A stretch of DNA of 64,000 bases from Siminovitchia terrae (GCF_003605405.2 NZ_QYTW02000004.1:124001-188000); one strand, 5' to 3'; shown: positions 30,063 through 39,250, counted from the stretch's first letter. The notes: generated from the sequence alone by a model not told the origin. A program made the numbers and translations.

Positions 30063-30153
30063 ACTTTGTTACAAACATTTATGTTGTTCGACATGCCCAA
30101 TCGGACAAAAACTGTCAAAGGAGCAGACGCTTAATTACTAAGGGGGGTAAATC
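30063..30153 (+). pseudogene. Possible relic of a histidine phosphatase start
   Basis: A frame just upstream of sdhC reads FVTNIYVVRHAQSDKN, the exact style of the RHG-type histidine phosphatase N-terminus. It then decays and runs into the sdhC ribosome binding site. Only about 30 residues are present. It could be chance; I call it a weak relic. Confidence 0.3.
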
Positions 30154-30780
30154 GTGGCAGGAAAAAATGAGTTTTATTGGCGCAGGTTGCACTCATTACT
30201 TGGGGTAATTCCAGTAGGGGTCTTTTTAGTGCAACACTTGATCATCAACCATTTCGCTACGCTTGGCGAAGAGGCGTTCAACAATGCGGCAGGATTTATA
30301 GGTGATTTTCCTTTTATCATCATCCTGGAGTTTGTTGTTATCTACATACCATTAGTGTTTCACGCCATTTTAGGGATTTATATCGCATTTACAGCGAAGA
30401 ATAATCCGGTGAGATTGAGCTTTTTTCGTAACTGGATGTTCGCCTTGCAGAGAATAACCGGAATTATCTTATTGTTCTTTATTGCTTGGCATGTGTGGGA
30501 AACACGCATCCAAAAAGCACTTGGTGCAGAAGTGGACTTCCAAATGATGTCGGATATTCTGTCTAACCCGGTCATGTTGATCATCTATATTCTTGGGGTT
30601 TTGTCCGCTACATTCCACTTGTCAAATGGCCTATGGGGATTCCTGGTAAAATGGGGCATTACACAATCACCAAGAGCCCAATACATCTCTTCTTGGGTAA
30701 TGGGAATTGTCTTTGTGATTATTTCTACTGTCGGAATTCGTGCGGCTCTTGCTTTTGCCTATCCACAATGGTTTGTATGA
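30154..30780 (+). CDS. sdhC: Succinate dehydrogenase cytochrome b558 subunit
   Basis: 208-residue membrane anchor with five helices that binds two haems b and menaquinone. The family start MAGKNEFYWRRLHSLLGVIPVGVFLVQHL and the haem histidines in VFHAILGIYIA, IAWHVWETRIQ and TFHLSNGLWGF are present. GTG at 30154 has AAGGGGGG upstream. It opens the sdhCAB operon of complex II. Confidence 0.95.
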   Translation: MAGKNEFYWRRLHSLLGVIPVGVFLVQHLIINHFATLGEEAFNNAAGFIGDFPFIIILEFVVIYIPLVFHAILGIYIAFTAKNNPVRLSFFRNWMFALQRITGIILLFFIAWHVWETRIQKALGAEVDFQMMSDILSNPVMLIIYILGVLSATFHLSNGLWGFLVKWGITQSPRAQYISSWVMGIVFVIISTVGIRAALAFAYPQWFV

Positions 30781-30849
30781 TGGACCCAAAATGACTTTGT
30801 TGCGGGAAGACGACACAATTAGATGTATGAAAAGGAGTGTAACCTTTCG

Positions 30850-32610
30850 ATGAGCAAGGGCAAAATCATTGTCGTCGGCGGTGGATTAGCCGGCCTGATG
30901 GCAACTATTAAAATTGCAGAAGAAGGAAATTCGGTGGATCTTTTCTCCCTTGTACCCGTAAAGAGATCCCACTCTGTCTGTGCGCAGGGCGGTATCAACG
31001 GTGCGGTTAACACAAAGGGTGAAGGCGACTCGCCTTTGATCCATTTTGACGATACAGTATACGGTGGAGACTTTTTGGCCAACCAGCCGCCAGTTAAGGC
31101 GATGTGCGAGGCAGCTCCTTCTATAATCAATCTTTTGGACAGAATGGGCGTTATGTTCAACAGGACACCGGAAGGCTTGCTTGACTTCCGACGTTTCGGT
31201 GGTACTCAGCATCACCGTACAGCTTTTGCGGGTGCTACAACAGGCCAGCAGCTGTTATATGCTCTTGATGAGCAGGTTCGCCGCCATGAAGTGGCTGGAC
31301 TTGTTAACAAATATGAAGGCTGGGATTTCCTGGGTATCATCCAAGACGATAATGGAGAATGTCAAGGAATCGTAGCCCAAAACCTGAATACAATGGAAAT
31401 CCAATCATTCCCTGCAGATGCTGTTATTATGGCGACTGGCGGACCTGGAATTATCTTTGGTAAGTCGACTAACTCTGTTATCAATACTGGATCAGCGGCT
31501 TCCATCGTCTACCAGCAGGGTGCTACCTATTCGAATGGTGAATTCATCCAAATTCACCCGACTGCTATCCCTGGTGATGACAAGCTTCGTCTGATGAGTG
31601 AGTCAGCACGTGGTGAAGGTGGACGAGTTTGGACGTATAAGGATGGAAAACCTTGGTATTTCCTTGAAGAAAAATATCCGGCATATGGAAACCTCGTACC
31701 GCGTGACATTGCTACACGGGAAATTTTCCATGTCTGCGTAGATATGAAACTTGGAGTAAACGGGGAAAACATGGTTTACCTTGATCTTTCCCACAAAGAT
31801 CCAAAAGAACTGGATATTAAACTTGGCGGAATCATCGAAATCTATGAGAAGTTTACTGGAGATGACCCTCGAAAAGTTCCAATGAAAATCTTCCCAGCAG
31901 TCCACTACTCAATGGGCGGTTTATGGGTTGATTATGAACAACATACAAACATCAAAGGTTTATTTGCAGCAGGTGAATGTGATTATTCACAACACGGAGC
32001 GAACCGCTTAGGTGCAAACTCATTGCTTTCAGCGATTTATGGAGGAATGGTAGCGGGCCCTGAAGCTGTTAAATATGTAAATGGACTAGAGAAGAGTGTT
32101 GAAGATCTTCCTTCTTCATTATTTGATGCAGCAACTAAAAAAGAAGAAGAAAAATGGGCGGATATCACATCTCTTGATGGAACAGAAAATGCTTATGTAC
32201 TCCATAAAGAGCTTGGCGAATGGATGACAAACAACGTAACTGTTGTTCGTGAAAATAAAAACTTGAAAGCAACCGACGATAAAATTCTTGAGTTGATGGA
32301 ACGCTGGAAAAACATCAATATCAACGATACAGCCAGCTGGAGTAATCAGGGTGCTATGTTCACAAGACAGTTGTGGAATATGATGCAGCTTGGGCGTGTC
32401 ATCACAATCGGTGCTTTGAACCGTAATGAAAGCCGCGGTGCTCACTATAAGCCTGAATTCCCTGATCGTAATGACTCAGAATGGCTGAAAACAACTATGG
32501 CTGATTTCAACCCTGCTAAAAACCAGCCGGAATTCAGCTACGCGGATGTAGATGTATCCCTTATTAAGCCTCGTAAAAGGGACTATACTAAGAAGAAAGA
32601 GGAGAAATAA
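30850..32610 (+). CDS. sdhA: Succinate dehydrogenase flavoprotein subunit
   Basis: 587-residue subunit that oxidises succinate with covalently bound FAD. The dinucleotide fold IIVVGGGLAGLMATIKIAEEG, the flavinylated His in HSVCAQGGINGAVN, HPTAIPG, and the catalytic Arg region ARGEGGRVW are intact, with the FAD site GECDYSQHGANRLGANSLLSAIYGG. ATG at 30850 was chosen because the protein then begins MSKGKIIVVGGG with GGAG 12 bases upstream; a further ATG at 30823 lacks a site. Confidence 0.97.
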   Translation: MSKGKIIVVGGGLAGLMATIKIAEEGNSVDLFSLVPVKRSHSVCAQGGINGAVNTKGEGDSPLIHFDDTVYGGDFLANQPPVKAMCEAAPSIINLLDRMGVMFNRTPEGLLDFRRFGGTQHHRTAFAGATTGQQLLYALDEQVRRHEVAGLVNKYEGWDFLGIIQDDNGECQGIVAQNLNTMEIQSFPADAVIMATGGPGIIFGKSTNSVINTGSAASIVYQQGATYSNGEFIQIHPTAIPGDDKLRLMSESARGEGGRVWTYKDGKPWYFLEEKYPAYGNLVPRDIATREIFHVCVDMKLGVNGENMVYLDLSHKDPKELDIKLGGIIEIYEKFTGDDPRKVPMKIFPAVHYSMGGLWVDYEQHTNIKGLFAAGECDYSQHGANRLGANSLLSAIYGGMVAGPEAVKYVNGLEKSVEDLPSSLFDAATKKEEEKWADITSLDGTENAYVLHKELGEWMTNNVTVVRENKNLKATDDKILELMERWKNININDTASWSNQGAMFTRQLWNMMQLGRVITIGALNRNESRGAHYKPEFPDRNDSEWLKTTMADFNPAKNQPEFSYADVDVSLIKPRKRDYTKKKEEK

Positions 32611-32612
32611 GG

Positions 32613-33380
32613 ATGAGCGAAAACAAAACTGTCACTTTTATTATCACTCGACAAGATCATCCTGATTCCCAGCCATACGAAGAAGAATTCAAACTGAATT
32701 ACCGCCCGAACATGAATGTCATTTCGGCGTTGATGGAAATTCGCCGTAATCCGGTAAATGCCAAAGGGGAAAAAACTACACCGGTCGCATGGGATATGAA
32801 CTGTCTTGAAGAGGTTTGTGGAGCATGTTCTATGAAAATCAATGGCAAGCCGCGTCAATCTTGTACGGCTTTGATTGACAAGCTTGAGCAGCCGATTCGC
32901 TTACAGCCTATGGATACTTTCCCGGTTGTCCGCGACTTGCTCATCGATAGAAGCAGAATGTTTGATTCTTTGAAACGGATCAAAGCCTGGATTCCAATCG
33001 ATGGTACGTACGATCTCGGACCTGGTCCGCGCATGCCAGAAAGAAAACGCCAATGGGCGTATGAGCTTTCAAAATGTATGACATGTGGCGTATGTTTGGA
33101 AGCTTGTCCGAATGTTAACAGCAAATCTGATTTCATCGGACCTGCATTCCTTTCATTGCCTCGTCTGTATAACACGCATCCAACTGGAGCAATGAACAAG
33201 GACGAACGTCTTGAAGCACTTATGGGAGATGGAGGAATTACTGGTTGTGGTAACTCCCAAAACTGTGTTCAAGTTTGTCCCAAAGGAATTCCGTTGACAA
33301 CGTCGATTGCTGCGATGAACCGTGCTACAAGCATACAAATGTTTAAGAAATTCTTCGGAAGCGACCACATGGTGGATTAA
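32613..33380 (+). CDS. sdhB: Succinate dehydrogenase iron-sulfur subunit
   Basis: 255-residue subunit carrying the three Fe-S clusters. The [2Fe-2S] ligands are in CLEEVCGACSM with a later Cys in RQSCTAL. The two C-terminal clusters are bound by CMTCGVCLEACP and CGNSQNCVQVCPKGIP. It starts 2 bases after the sdhA stop and ends at a strong terminator. Confidence 0.98.
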   Translation: MSENKTVTFIITRQDHPDSQPYEEEFKLNYRPNMNVISALMEIRRNPVNAKGEKTTPVAWDMNCLEEVCGACSMKINGKPRQSCTALIDKLEQPIRLQPMDTFPVVRDLLIDRSRMFDSLKRIKAWIPIDGTYDLGPGPRMPERKRQWAYELSKCMTCGVCLEACPNVNSKSDFIGPAFLSLPRLYNTHPTGAMNKDERLEALMGDGGITGCGNSQNCVQVCPKGIPLTTSIAAMNRATSIQMFKKFFGSDHMVD

Positions 33381-33412
33381 TTCTAAATACTATCTTGCTT
33401 GTTTACACATAA

Positions 33413-33450
33413 AACAGCAGCTGTCCACATTGAGGCAGCTGCTGTTTTTT
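33413..33450 (+). terminator. Terminator of sdhCAB
   Basis: AACAGCAGCTG / CAGCTGCTG stem followed by six T. Repeat copy 3 begins inside the T run. Confidence 0.9.
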
Positions 33451-33642
33451 AACTTCATTCAGCAGAAATCTCCCACTTCTATAAGTGGTGAGATGAATGC
33501 ATATTGGTATTCCGTTCAGTGGGGATTCAAACCCCGGCTGAATAAAGTCAAAGCCTCCGGCGGATGCAACAGATTTTCAGAGGAAATTTATCGAGCGGAG
33601 CTCGATAAAATCTGGGCGCAAATACGCCAAGGCGCATTTGAT
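33449..33642 (+). repeat. 194-bp structured repeat, copy 3
   Basis: Full-length copy abutting the T tract of the sdhCAB terminator and ending about 20 bases before ysmA. Changes such as AGAAATCTCC, GGGGATTCAAACCCC and AAAGTCAAAG leave the stems largely intact. Confidence 0.95.
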
Positions 33643-33663
33643 TAAAGGGAGGAAGATGGGGAT

Positions 33664-34116
33664 ATGTCCCGAATTTCATACATAGAAAGCCTGGAACAAT
33701 GGAAAAGCAATTTTTCATTTTACCAGGAAGTGAAAGTTCGCTTTTCAGAAACCGATATGTTCGGACACCTGAATAACACAGTGCCACCAGTCTATTTTGA
33801 GCAAGCGCGTATAGGTTTCTTTAAAAAGACGGGATTGATGCAGAAATGGGTGGAGTCCTCCCAGGAAACGATGCCAGTTGTGGCAGATTTGCAATGTGAT
33901 TTTTTGTCGCAGGTGTATTTTGACGAACAGTTGAAGGTTTTTGTAAAGGTCAAAAAAATAGGAACCTCCTCTGTAGACCTTCATTATATGGCGGTGCGGG
34001 AGGATGGAACTCTCTGTTTTACCGGCAGGGGAGTGATCGTCCAAGTTTCCAAAGCAACCGGGAAAAGCGTTCCTTGGTCGGAAGAATTTAAAGAGCGACT
34101 GATGTCGAAAGTTTAA
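33664..34116 (+). CDS. ysmA: Acyl-CoA thioesterase, 4HBT family (YsmA)
   Basis: 150-residue hot-dog-fold thioesterase. The 4-hydroxybenzoyl-CoA thioesterase-type segment VRFSETDMFGHLNNTVPPVYFEQARIGFF holds the catalytic Asp and the HxN motif. The substrate is unknown. Its place after sdhB and before gerE matches B. subtilis ysmA. The stop codon TAA is supplied by the first bases of repeat copy 4, so the natural C-terminus may have been trimmed or replaced. Repeats 3 and 4 flank it as direct repeats. Confidence 0.88.
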   Translation: MSRISYIESLEQWKSNFSFYQEVKVRFSETDMFGHLNNTVPPVYFEQARIGFFKKTGLMQKWVESSQETMPVVADLQCDFLSQVYFDEQLKVFVKVKKIGTSSVDLHYMAVREDGTLCFTGRGVIVQVSKATGKSVPWSEEFKERLMSKV

Positions 34117-34288
34117 CTTCATTCAGCAGAAGTCTCCCACTTCAGTAAGTGGTGAGATGAATGCCTATTGGTATTCCATTCAGTGGGGGTTCAAACCCCG
34201 GCTGAATAAAGTTAAAGCCTCCGGCGGATGCTACAGATTTTCAGAGGAAATTTATCGAGCGGAGCTCGATAAAATCTGGGCGCAAATA
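34113..34288 (+). repeat. 194-bp structured repeat, copy 4 (3' truncated)
   Basis: Matches the family up to GGGCGCAAATA and lacks the last 18 bases, the CGCC/GGCG hairpin. Its 5' end provides the ysmA stop codon. Confidence 0.95.
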
Positions 34289-34315
34289 TAATTTTTAAAA
34301 AAAGGAAGTTGAAAT

Positions 34316-34528
34316 ATGAAAAGACTCGTACTGTTTCCTTTACCAATCGCCATTATAGTATATTTAATGGCGAGTTGGTGGTTGAATAAATATTATACCG
34401 ACATAGAATTGAATATGCGGACATATCTTGCCATTGGTGCTGCCCTCGTCTCTGGAGTTATTTCTTATTTTCTATTTACGAATGATACAGATAAGTTTAA
34501 TTCCACTGATGAAAAAAGAAAAAAATGA
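34316..34528 (+). CDS. Hypothetical two-span membrane protein
   Basis: 70-residue protein with two hydrophobic helices (VLFPLPIAIIVYLMASWWL and YLAIGAALVSGVISYFLF) and a charged C-terminal tail. AAAGGAAG precedes ATG. I do not recognise a characterised family. It lies right after truncated repeat copy 4. Confidence 0.6.
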   Translation: MKRLVLFPLPIAIIVYLMASWWLNKYYTDIELNMRTYLAIGAALVSGVISYFLFTNDTDKFNSTDEKRKK

Positions 34529-34963
34529 AGTGAATGTTTTCACACAAAATGCTGCATGCATGGTGTGGCAATAAGGCTGTGGGAAAGGGAAAGGCAACGA
34601 TAATTGAAAAAGAATGAATTTCATAAAAGTAAGAAGAAGGAATTGAACAAAAGAAACCGTAAATAAATGGGCTATATGAGCGGAGTCGATTCTCCATCAA
34701 TACACCATTCAAAATAGTAATCAGCTAAGTGGCAAGGGAACTCTTGGCTGATTTATTTTATGCTCAGTTAGGGGATTTTCGCGGTATGCAAAATCATTGA
34801 TCAAAAATAGTACATAATCTTTGTGAAAATATGCACTTAAGAACATTCTAATTTAAGCAAGTAATCTCAAAAAATGATCGACTAATTGGAAGAGATTTCT
34901 ATATAATAAATTTAGGAAGGCGCTAATGATGAATTATTCGATGAAAAATGGAGGTGAATAGCA
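34529..34963 (+). other. Intergenic, nothing recognised
   Basis: About 435 AT-rich bases. A 20-codon lysine-rich frame near 34605 lacks a convincing ribosome binding site. AATCAGC / GCTGATT around 34720-34750 could be a weak terminator. Confidence 0.4.
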
Positions 34964-35434
34964 ATGTCTAATGATAATGAAATTGTATTAGATAAGGAGA
35001 AAGAAAAGCACCCAAAAATCAAAGTAGAAAGAAAAGAAGGGGAACCAACCTCAGCTTTCAAAGGAGCTGCCTGGGCAGCGCTGTTTGTGGGTGTTGTAGC
35101 TTATCTTATAGGATTGTATAATGCGGCAATGCAGTTGAATGAAAAAGGATATTACTTTGCAGTTCTAATATTCGGACTTTACTCAGCCGTATCTTTACAA
35201 AAAGCAGTAAGAGATAAAGATGAAGGAATACCAGTCACTGGTATTTATTATGGCATTAGTTGGTTTGCACTAATTGTATCAATTTTATTAATGGCGATTG
35301 GTTTATACAATGCGGGAAGTATTGTTTTAAGCGAAAAAGGATTTTATGGCATGGCATTCGTTCTCAGCATATTTGCTGCTATAACAGTTCAGAAGAATAT
35401 TAGAGATACAAATAGGGCGAGAGAAAGAGATTGA
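34964..35434 (+). CDS. YiaA/YiaB family inner-membrane protein
   Basis: 156-residue protein with a charged N-terminus (about 35 residues) and two tandem YiaA/B two-helix modules: [50 protein letters not shown] and [49 protein letters not shown]. The family is widespread but of unknown function. GGAGGTGA precedes ATG. It is an accessory gene between ysmA and gerE. Confidence 0.85.
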   Translation: MSNDNEIVLDKEKEKHPKIKVERKEGEPTSAFKGAAWAALFVGVVAYLIGLYNAAMQLNEKGYYFAVLIFGLYSAVSLQKAVRDKDEGIPVTGIYYGISWFALIVSILLMAIGLYNAGSIVLSEKGFYGMAFVLSIFAAITVQKNIRDTNRARERD

Positions 35435-35524
35435 TCATTAATAGGAGAGTTTCTTAGAAAAATGGAAGCTTTATGGAAAGCTCCATTAGACTTTGAATGC
35501 GTCACCAGAAAATAAAGAATTTTA

Positions 35525-35569
35525 GTTCATCCCTGTCTTCCAATGAGGACAGGGATGAGCTTGTTTTTT
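35525..35569 (+). terminator. Terminator after the YiaA/B gene
   Basis: TCATCCCTGTC / GGACAGGGATGA with a short loop, then a T run. Confidence 0.8.
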
Positions 35570-35818
35570 AATTAATCGTAAATGTGTGAAGCTAATGTCA
35601 AATGGGTAATTGAATACAATATGATGGTCATCCCCACGCTTAAAGCTGGCGAAGGAGAACGGATTCATTCATAAACAGCTGCTCACGAAAAGATAAAAGA
35701 AGTATTTGAGCTATTAGTACAGGATAAAACTACAAAGAGGAAATCACGAACGAACTGTTCATAAGCGAGAAGCAGTTCGCAATCATATATACAACGAGAT
35801 ACATACCCTTTGCAAAGA
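35570..35818 (+). pseudogene. gerE: gerE pseudogene, upstream region and 5' two-thirds
   Basis: Base-level similarity to the intact gerE region at 40045-40500. The shared leader TCCCCACG...GCTGGCGAAGG is followed by the coding part (TATTTGAGCTATTAGT, GGATAAAACTACAAAG, CGAACTGTTCATAAGCGAGAAG, GTTCGCAATCATATAT). About 27 bases containing the ribosome binding site and start have been lost between GAAGG direct repeats, and several frameshifts and stops follow. Homology stops near 35800 after CAACG. It cannot make GerE. Confidence 0.85.
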
Positions 35819-35824
35819 GAAATC

Positions 35825-35862
35825 AGTCAGGAGCTGTGAGGAGCTCCTGACTGTTGTTTTTA
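35825..35862 (+). terminator. Hairpin terminator after the gerE pseudogene
   Basis: AGTCAGGAGCT / AGCTCCTGACT with a short loop and a T-rich tail. Confidence 0.8.
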
Positions 35863-36189
35863 CTAAAGTAATAGATCGTGCAACAGAATGACATGTTAGA
35901 CAGCTTCAATATTCTTGTCTATTGCATATCCATATATCACTTTTATAGATTTGCCCGTATAGTTTTTATTTTCTTCTCTAATTCTTTGATTCTGCTAAAG
36001 TTCTTGAAGAATTTTGGTATATATTTTTCTTGAAATTACACCTATCGGAGACAGGAAAGCTTTCGATGCTCAAATTTATGCCGGGCAACTTCAACCCGCC
36101 TGTAGTTATCCGGTTATAGAAATACACATTCAAAAAAAGGTTGAATAGGCTAGAAATACTACAAATGATATTTAGATTGGAGTGAAGGA
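35863..36189 (+). other. Intergenic upstream of tgl
   Basis: About 330 AT-rich bases with no recognised gene. It presumably contains the tgl promoter; I could not assign a sigma-K site with confidence. Confidence 0.4.
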
Positions 36190-37038
36190 TTGTTGATACG
36201 ACTGGCAGGGGTACAATTTCAACAAAGTGGCATGTGGCCATCTGATAGTATTGAAAGTGTAATCATTCAACGAATGCATGAAGATCCAATCGTTTATAGG
36301 TATCAATCCATGGATGAATTATCGTTTGAACTCAAGTTGCGAAAAAACATCATAGTAAGTGCAAGATCCATGAATCAAGGCCATTCAGATTTTGCAATCT
36401 TTGCAAAGTCTCGTTGTAATCCCCAATATTGGCTATTGACAAGTGTCGGCGGATTCCAGTTAAGGTATGGTGTAAAACCATCTGATGCGATTCGAGACAT
36501 TTACAAAAATAGTTCACTATATGCGTTTGAATGTGCTACTGCAATGATGATTATCTATTACCATGCTGTTCTAAATAGTATTGATGAACATTTATTTAAT
36601 CAATTATTCCAAAACCTCTATTTATATAGCTGGCATTCTGATCCTGACCTCGGAATACACAACGTTAAAACGAGTCATTTCTTACCCGGAGATGTCGTCT
36701 ACTTTAATAATCCAGATTTTAATCCAGAAACCCCTTGGTGGAGAGGAGAAAATGCCGTTGTTCTCGATGATGGCACATATTTTGGACATGGAGTGGGAAT
36801 AAGGAACGCTAACCAAATGATCCAAGCTCTAAATAAGACTAGGAGGCCGGGGAGTAATCAATCAGTCTATCTGGAAAATTTAGCCACAAGACCAGCGTTT
36901 CAACATTTGGCAAAATATTCGATGATGCCACGCGGTTATAATCGGCATATCATAATCTTCCATAACGAAACTTCAATTTCATATGATCGATACCTATACT
37001 ATTTAACTTCATTCAGCAGAAGTCTCCCACTTCTATAA
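36190..37038 (+). CDS. tgl: Protein-glutamine gamma-glutamyltransferase (spore transglutaminase)
   Basis: 282-residue Tgl-like enzyme that cross-links spore coat proteins such as GerQ. Catalytic Cys115 lies in [16 protein letters not shown], with Glu187 in WWRGENAV and His200 in YFGHGVGI, matching the Bacillus Tgl active site. [14 protein letters not shown] and [16 protein letters not shown] are family blocks. TTG at 36190 follows GGAGTGAAGG. The last 12 codons ([12 protein letters not shown]) are read from repeat copy 5, so the native C-terminal end has been replaced. B. subtilis keeps tgl elsewhere on the chromosome. Confidence 0.87.
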   Translation: MLIRLAGVQFQQSGMWPSDSIESVIIQRMHEDPIVYRYQSMDELSFELKLRKNIIVSARSMNQGHSDFAIFAKSRCNPQYWLLTSVGGFQLRYGVKPSDAIRDIYKNSSLYAFECATAMMIIYYHAVLNSIDEHLFNQLFQNLYLYSWHSDPDLGIHNVKTSHFLPGDVVYFNNPDFNPETPWWRGENAVVLDDGTYFGHGVGIRNANQMIQALNKTRRPGSNQSVYLENLATRPAFQHLAKYSMMPRGYNRHIIIFHNETSISYDRYLYYLTSFSRSLPLL

Positions 37039-37196
37039 GTGGTGAGATGAATGCCTATTGGTATTCCATTCAGTGGGGGTTCAAACTCCGTCTGAATAAA
37101 GCTAAAGCCCCCGGCGGATGCAACAGATTTTCAGAGGAAATTTATCGAGCGGAGCTCGATAAAATCTGGGCGCAAATACGCCAAGGCGCATTTGAT
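37003..37196 (+). repeat. 194-bp structured repeat, copy 5
   Basis: Full-length copy overlapping the 3' end of tgl. It has AAACTCCGTCTGAAT in the second hairpin and GCTAAAGCCCCCGG after it. Confidence 0.95.
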
Positions 37197-37435
37197 ATAA
37201 GGTTTATAATCAGATGAACAATATAAACTTTATCCCCATGAAAATGCTCAAATCAGACGACAAATCCCAATGTGGCTTTAAGATTAAGCGGACGGCAGCA
37301 GCCAGTTATTTTTCCTTTGTAGGAGCTTTCCGGTTTGGATGGGTCTTTTTTTTTGCGATTACCCACTATGATGGGAGGAACTGATTGATGAACAATAGTT
37401 GTAAAGAATCAGCATATTTACAGATTACTGACCCA

Positions 37436-37755
37436 GTTCAACATTTCCAGTAAAGCGCCTTTATATCCCATATTCCACACATCGGTAACACTGATCAAGG
37501 CTATGTAGATTTGGTTGTAAATGGTATTCTTGTTTTTTCCATACAGCTTTTTCAAGATTTACTTACTTGAAAAACAGTGCAATCGGCTTTCGGGTAGAGG
37601 TCGCTGATTTCCTGTGCGTTAATTTTTGCATCGCTGCACACAATGGAAATGTTGTTTCTCCTCACTGTCCACGATTTCTATCAAACGGAGAGGATGTTTC
37701 ATACGGCCGATTTTGACGACGACATCCCGGGTGATTGGAGATGACAAATCAACAG
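37436..37755 (-). pseudogene. IS4-family transposase remnant
   Basis: On the minus strand, pieces in different frames read VDLSSPITRDVVVKIGRMKHPLRLIEIVDSE, then NISIVCSDAKINAQEISDLY, then LYGKNKNTIYNQIYIALISVTDVWNMGYKGALLEML, the C-terminal part of an IS4-type DDE transposase. The YREK-motif region between the second and third pieces is lost, the N-terminus is absent and at least two frameshifts are present. No terminal inverted repeats were found. It is a dead relic showing past IS activity. Confidence 0.75.
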
Positions 37756-37782
37756 GTAATTCTTAAATGATATGTACACTGT

Positions 37783-38736
37783 TTAGGAATTTACACTAGA
37801 ATGTTCACCTATTATTAATTTAAACTCTTCCTCGTTAAGGATTTTTAAGTCTTTCCCTTTTTCAATAAATTCATAGGCTTTACGTTCCTTGGAACTCATC
37901 CCACTTTCGCCAACAACCTTGTTATCTTGTTTACCAACGACAAGATAATCAGTCGTTCCACTTACCCCACTTTTAATTTTTCCACCAAGGTTAACAACTG
38001 TTTGCATCGCATCTCTTCGATCAAAAGCCTTAAGCTCTCCAGTAAAAACGATATTTTTATTGTATAACGGATGATTGGCGTCAAAGCTTTCGGTGGTTGC
38101 AGTAATATCCGTAACTTTTATCTTTTTAAAATTACCTTTCCCTTGCCGAAAGGTGGAATTAGCCTTTAATTCTGTAAAACTTCTTACAGGGATGGAGGGA
38201 AAAGTACTCAAATATGTATGAATTGATCTTCTTCTTTTTGTTTCAATGGATTTAATTACAAGCTCTGCACATGCCCTAGCATCGGAAAGAGCGTTATGGT
38301 GACCATTTAATGTTATTCCGAACCTTTTAGTTCTCTCTTTTAAGGAATTACCGATTCCTTCTCCTCTGCAAGCTCTAGTACTAATAGGGATACTACATAT
38401 ATAGTTGAATTCTGGCAACTCAAAGGAATATGTGGTCAGGCAATTTTTGAGTACACTCATATCGAATTGAGCATTATGTGCAATCACGTAATTTTCCTTG
38501 TTGAAATAATATGAAATTTCGTTCCAAACCTTATCAAATTTAGGGGCATCTTTAATATCTACCAAATTAATACCATGCACTTTGGAAAAGTCCGGATCCA
38601 TTACTAAAGTGGGAGGTTGAATTAAAAAGTACTTTTCGTCAATAATCTTCTTCTCCTGAACAAATACGATCCCTAATGAGCATGCACTATCCAGCTTATT
38701 GTTTGCGATCTCAAAATCAATAGCTATAAAATCCAT
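37783..38736 (-). CDS. DnaQ-like 3'-5' exonuclease fused to a BRCT domain
   Basis: 317-residue protein. Residues 1-165 form a DEDDh exonuclease: DFIAIDFE (motif I), HNAQFDMSVL (motif II) and HHNALSDARACAE (motif III His and Asp). Residues about 222-310 form a BRCT domain of the ligase/DinG type (NKNIVFTGELKAFDRRDAMQTVVNLGGKIKSGVSGTTDYLVVG). The middle is a basic linker. Such fusions occur in Firmicutes and on mobile DNA; a role in DNA repair or end processing is inferred. It is monocistronic on the minus strand in an otherwise decayed region. Confidence 0.88.
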   Translation of the reverse strand: MDFIAIDFEIANNKLDSACSLGIVFVQEKKIIDEKYFLIQPPTLVMDPDFSKVHGINLVDIKDAPKFDKVWNEISYYFNKENYVIAHNAQFDMSVLKNCLTTYSFELPEFNYICSIPISTRACRGEGIGNSLKERTKRFGITLNGHHNALSDARACAELVIKSIETKRRRSIHTYLSTFPSIPVRSFTELKANSTFRQGKGNFKKIKVTDITATTESFDANHPLYNKNIVFTGELKAFDRRDAMQTVVNLGGKIKSGVSGTTDYLVVGKQDNKVVGESGMSSKERKAYEFIEKGKDLKILNEEEFKLIIGEHSSVNS

Positions 38737-38817
38737 TTTTTCATCATCCTCCTATTTTTCTAGTGAAATTTACCTAGCGATTATATACAAATAAACACGA
38801 CCTTTTTTCGATCGTGC

Positions 38818-39093
38818 TCAACCCTCTGTATGTTCTCTTTTTGGCTTGAAAATTTCTAATTCGTTTTTCGATGTTTTTTCATAAGTGAATTCAATTTCAC
38901 CTTTAATATCTGTGACTGTGTCCTTTATAGAAACGATGTCACCATGCAGCTTATGGACATTAAAAGAAAGGTTTTCTAATTTTGCATCTGATTCTTGCTG
39001 ACGATCACGTAAGGCCAATGCCATTTCTTTTACCTCGTCTAACGCTTCTAGTTTTTATAGAATTAAGTCTAGCTTATTTTCCAAGGGAATCAT
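38818..39093 (-). pseudogene. Coiled-coil protein gene interrupted by a stop codon
   Basis: The minus strand from ATG at 39093 (after AGGGAAAG) reads MIPLENKLDLIL, then an in-frame TAA, then KLEALDEVKEMALALRDRQQESDAKLENLSFNVHKLHGDIVSIKDTVTDIKGEIEFTYEKTSKNELEIFK. The heptad pattern suggests an amphipathic coiled coil. The intact part could still be translated from an internal ATG at 39024 (68 residues). Function unknown. Confidence 0.6.
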
Positions 39094-39099
39094 CTTTCC

Positions 39100-39245
39100 C
39101 TGTAGTAATTGCAACGCTTTTGGTTAATCATCCAATTCATCAAATCCATCACCATATTCCTCGTTATCCTCATGTTATACAACTTTATCAGCTCTTTAAC
39201 CTTTTTCTCCGGATTTGACGCCAAATCATGGAACACCGCAGGGGG
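39100..39245 (-). pseudogene. Possible fragment of a helical protein
   Basis: A minus-strand frame reads VFHDLASNPEKKVKELIKLYNMRITRNMVMDLMNWMINQKRC, coding-like but lacking a start, and its upstream side meets repeat copy 6. I do not recognise a family. Confidence 0.3.
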
Positions 39246-39250
39246 GTTCC

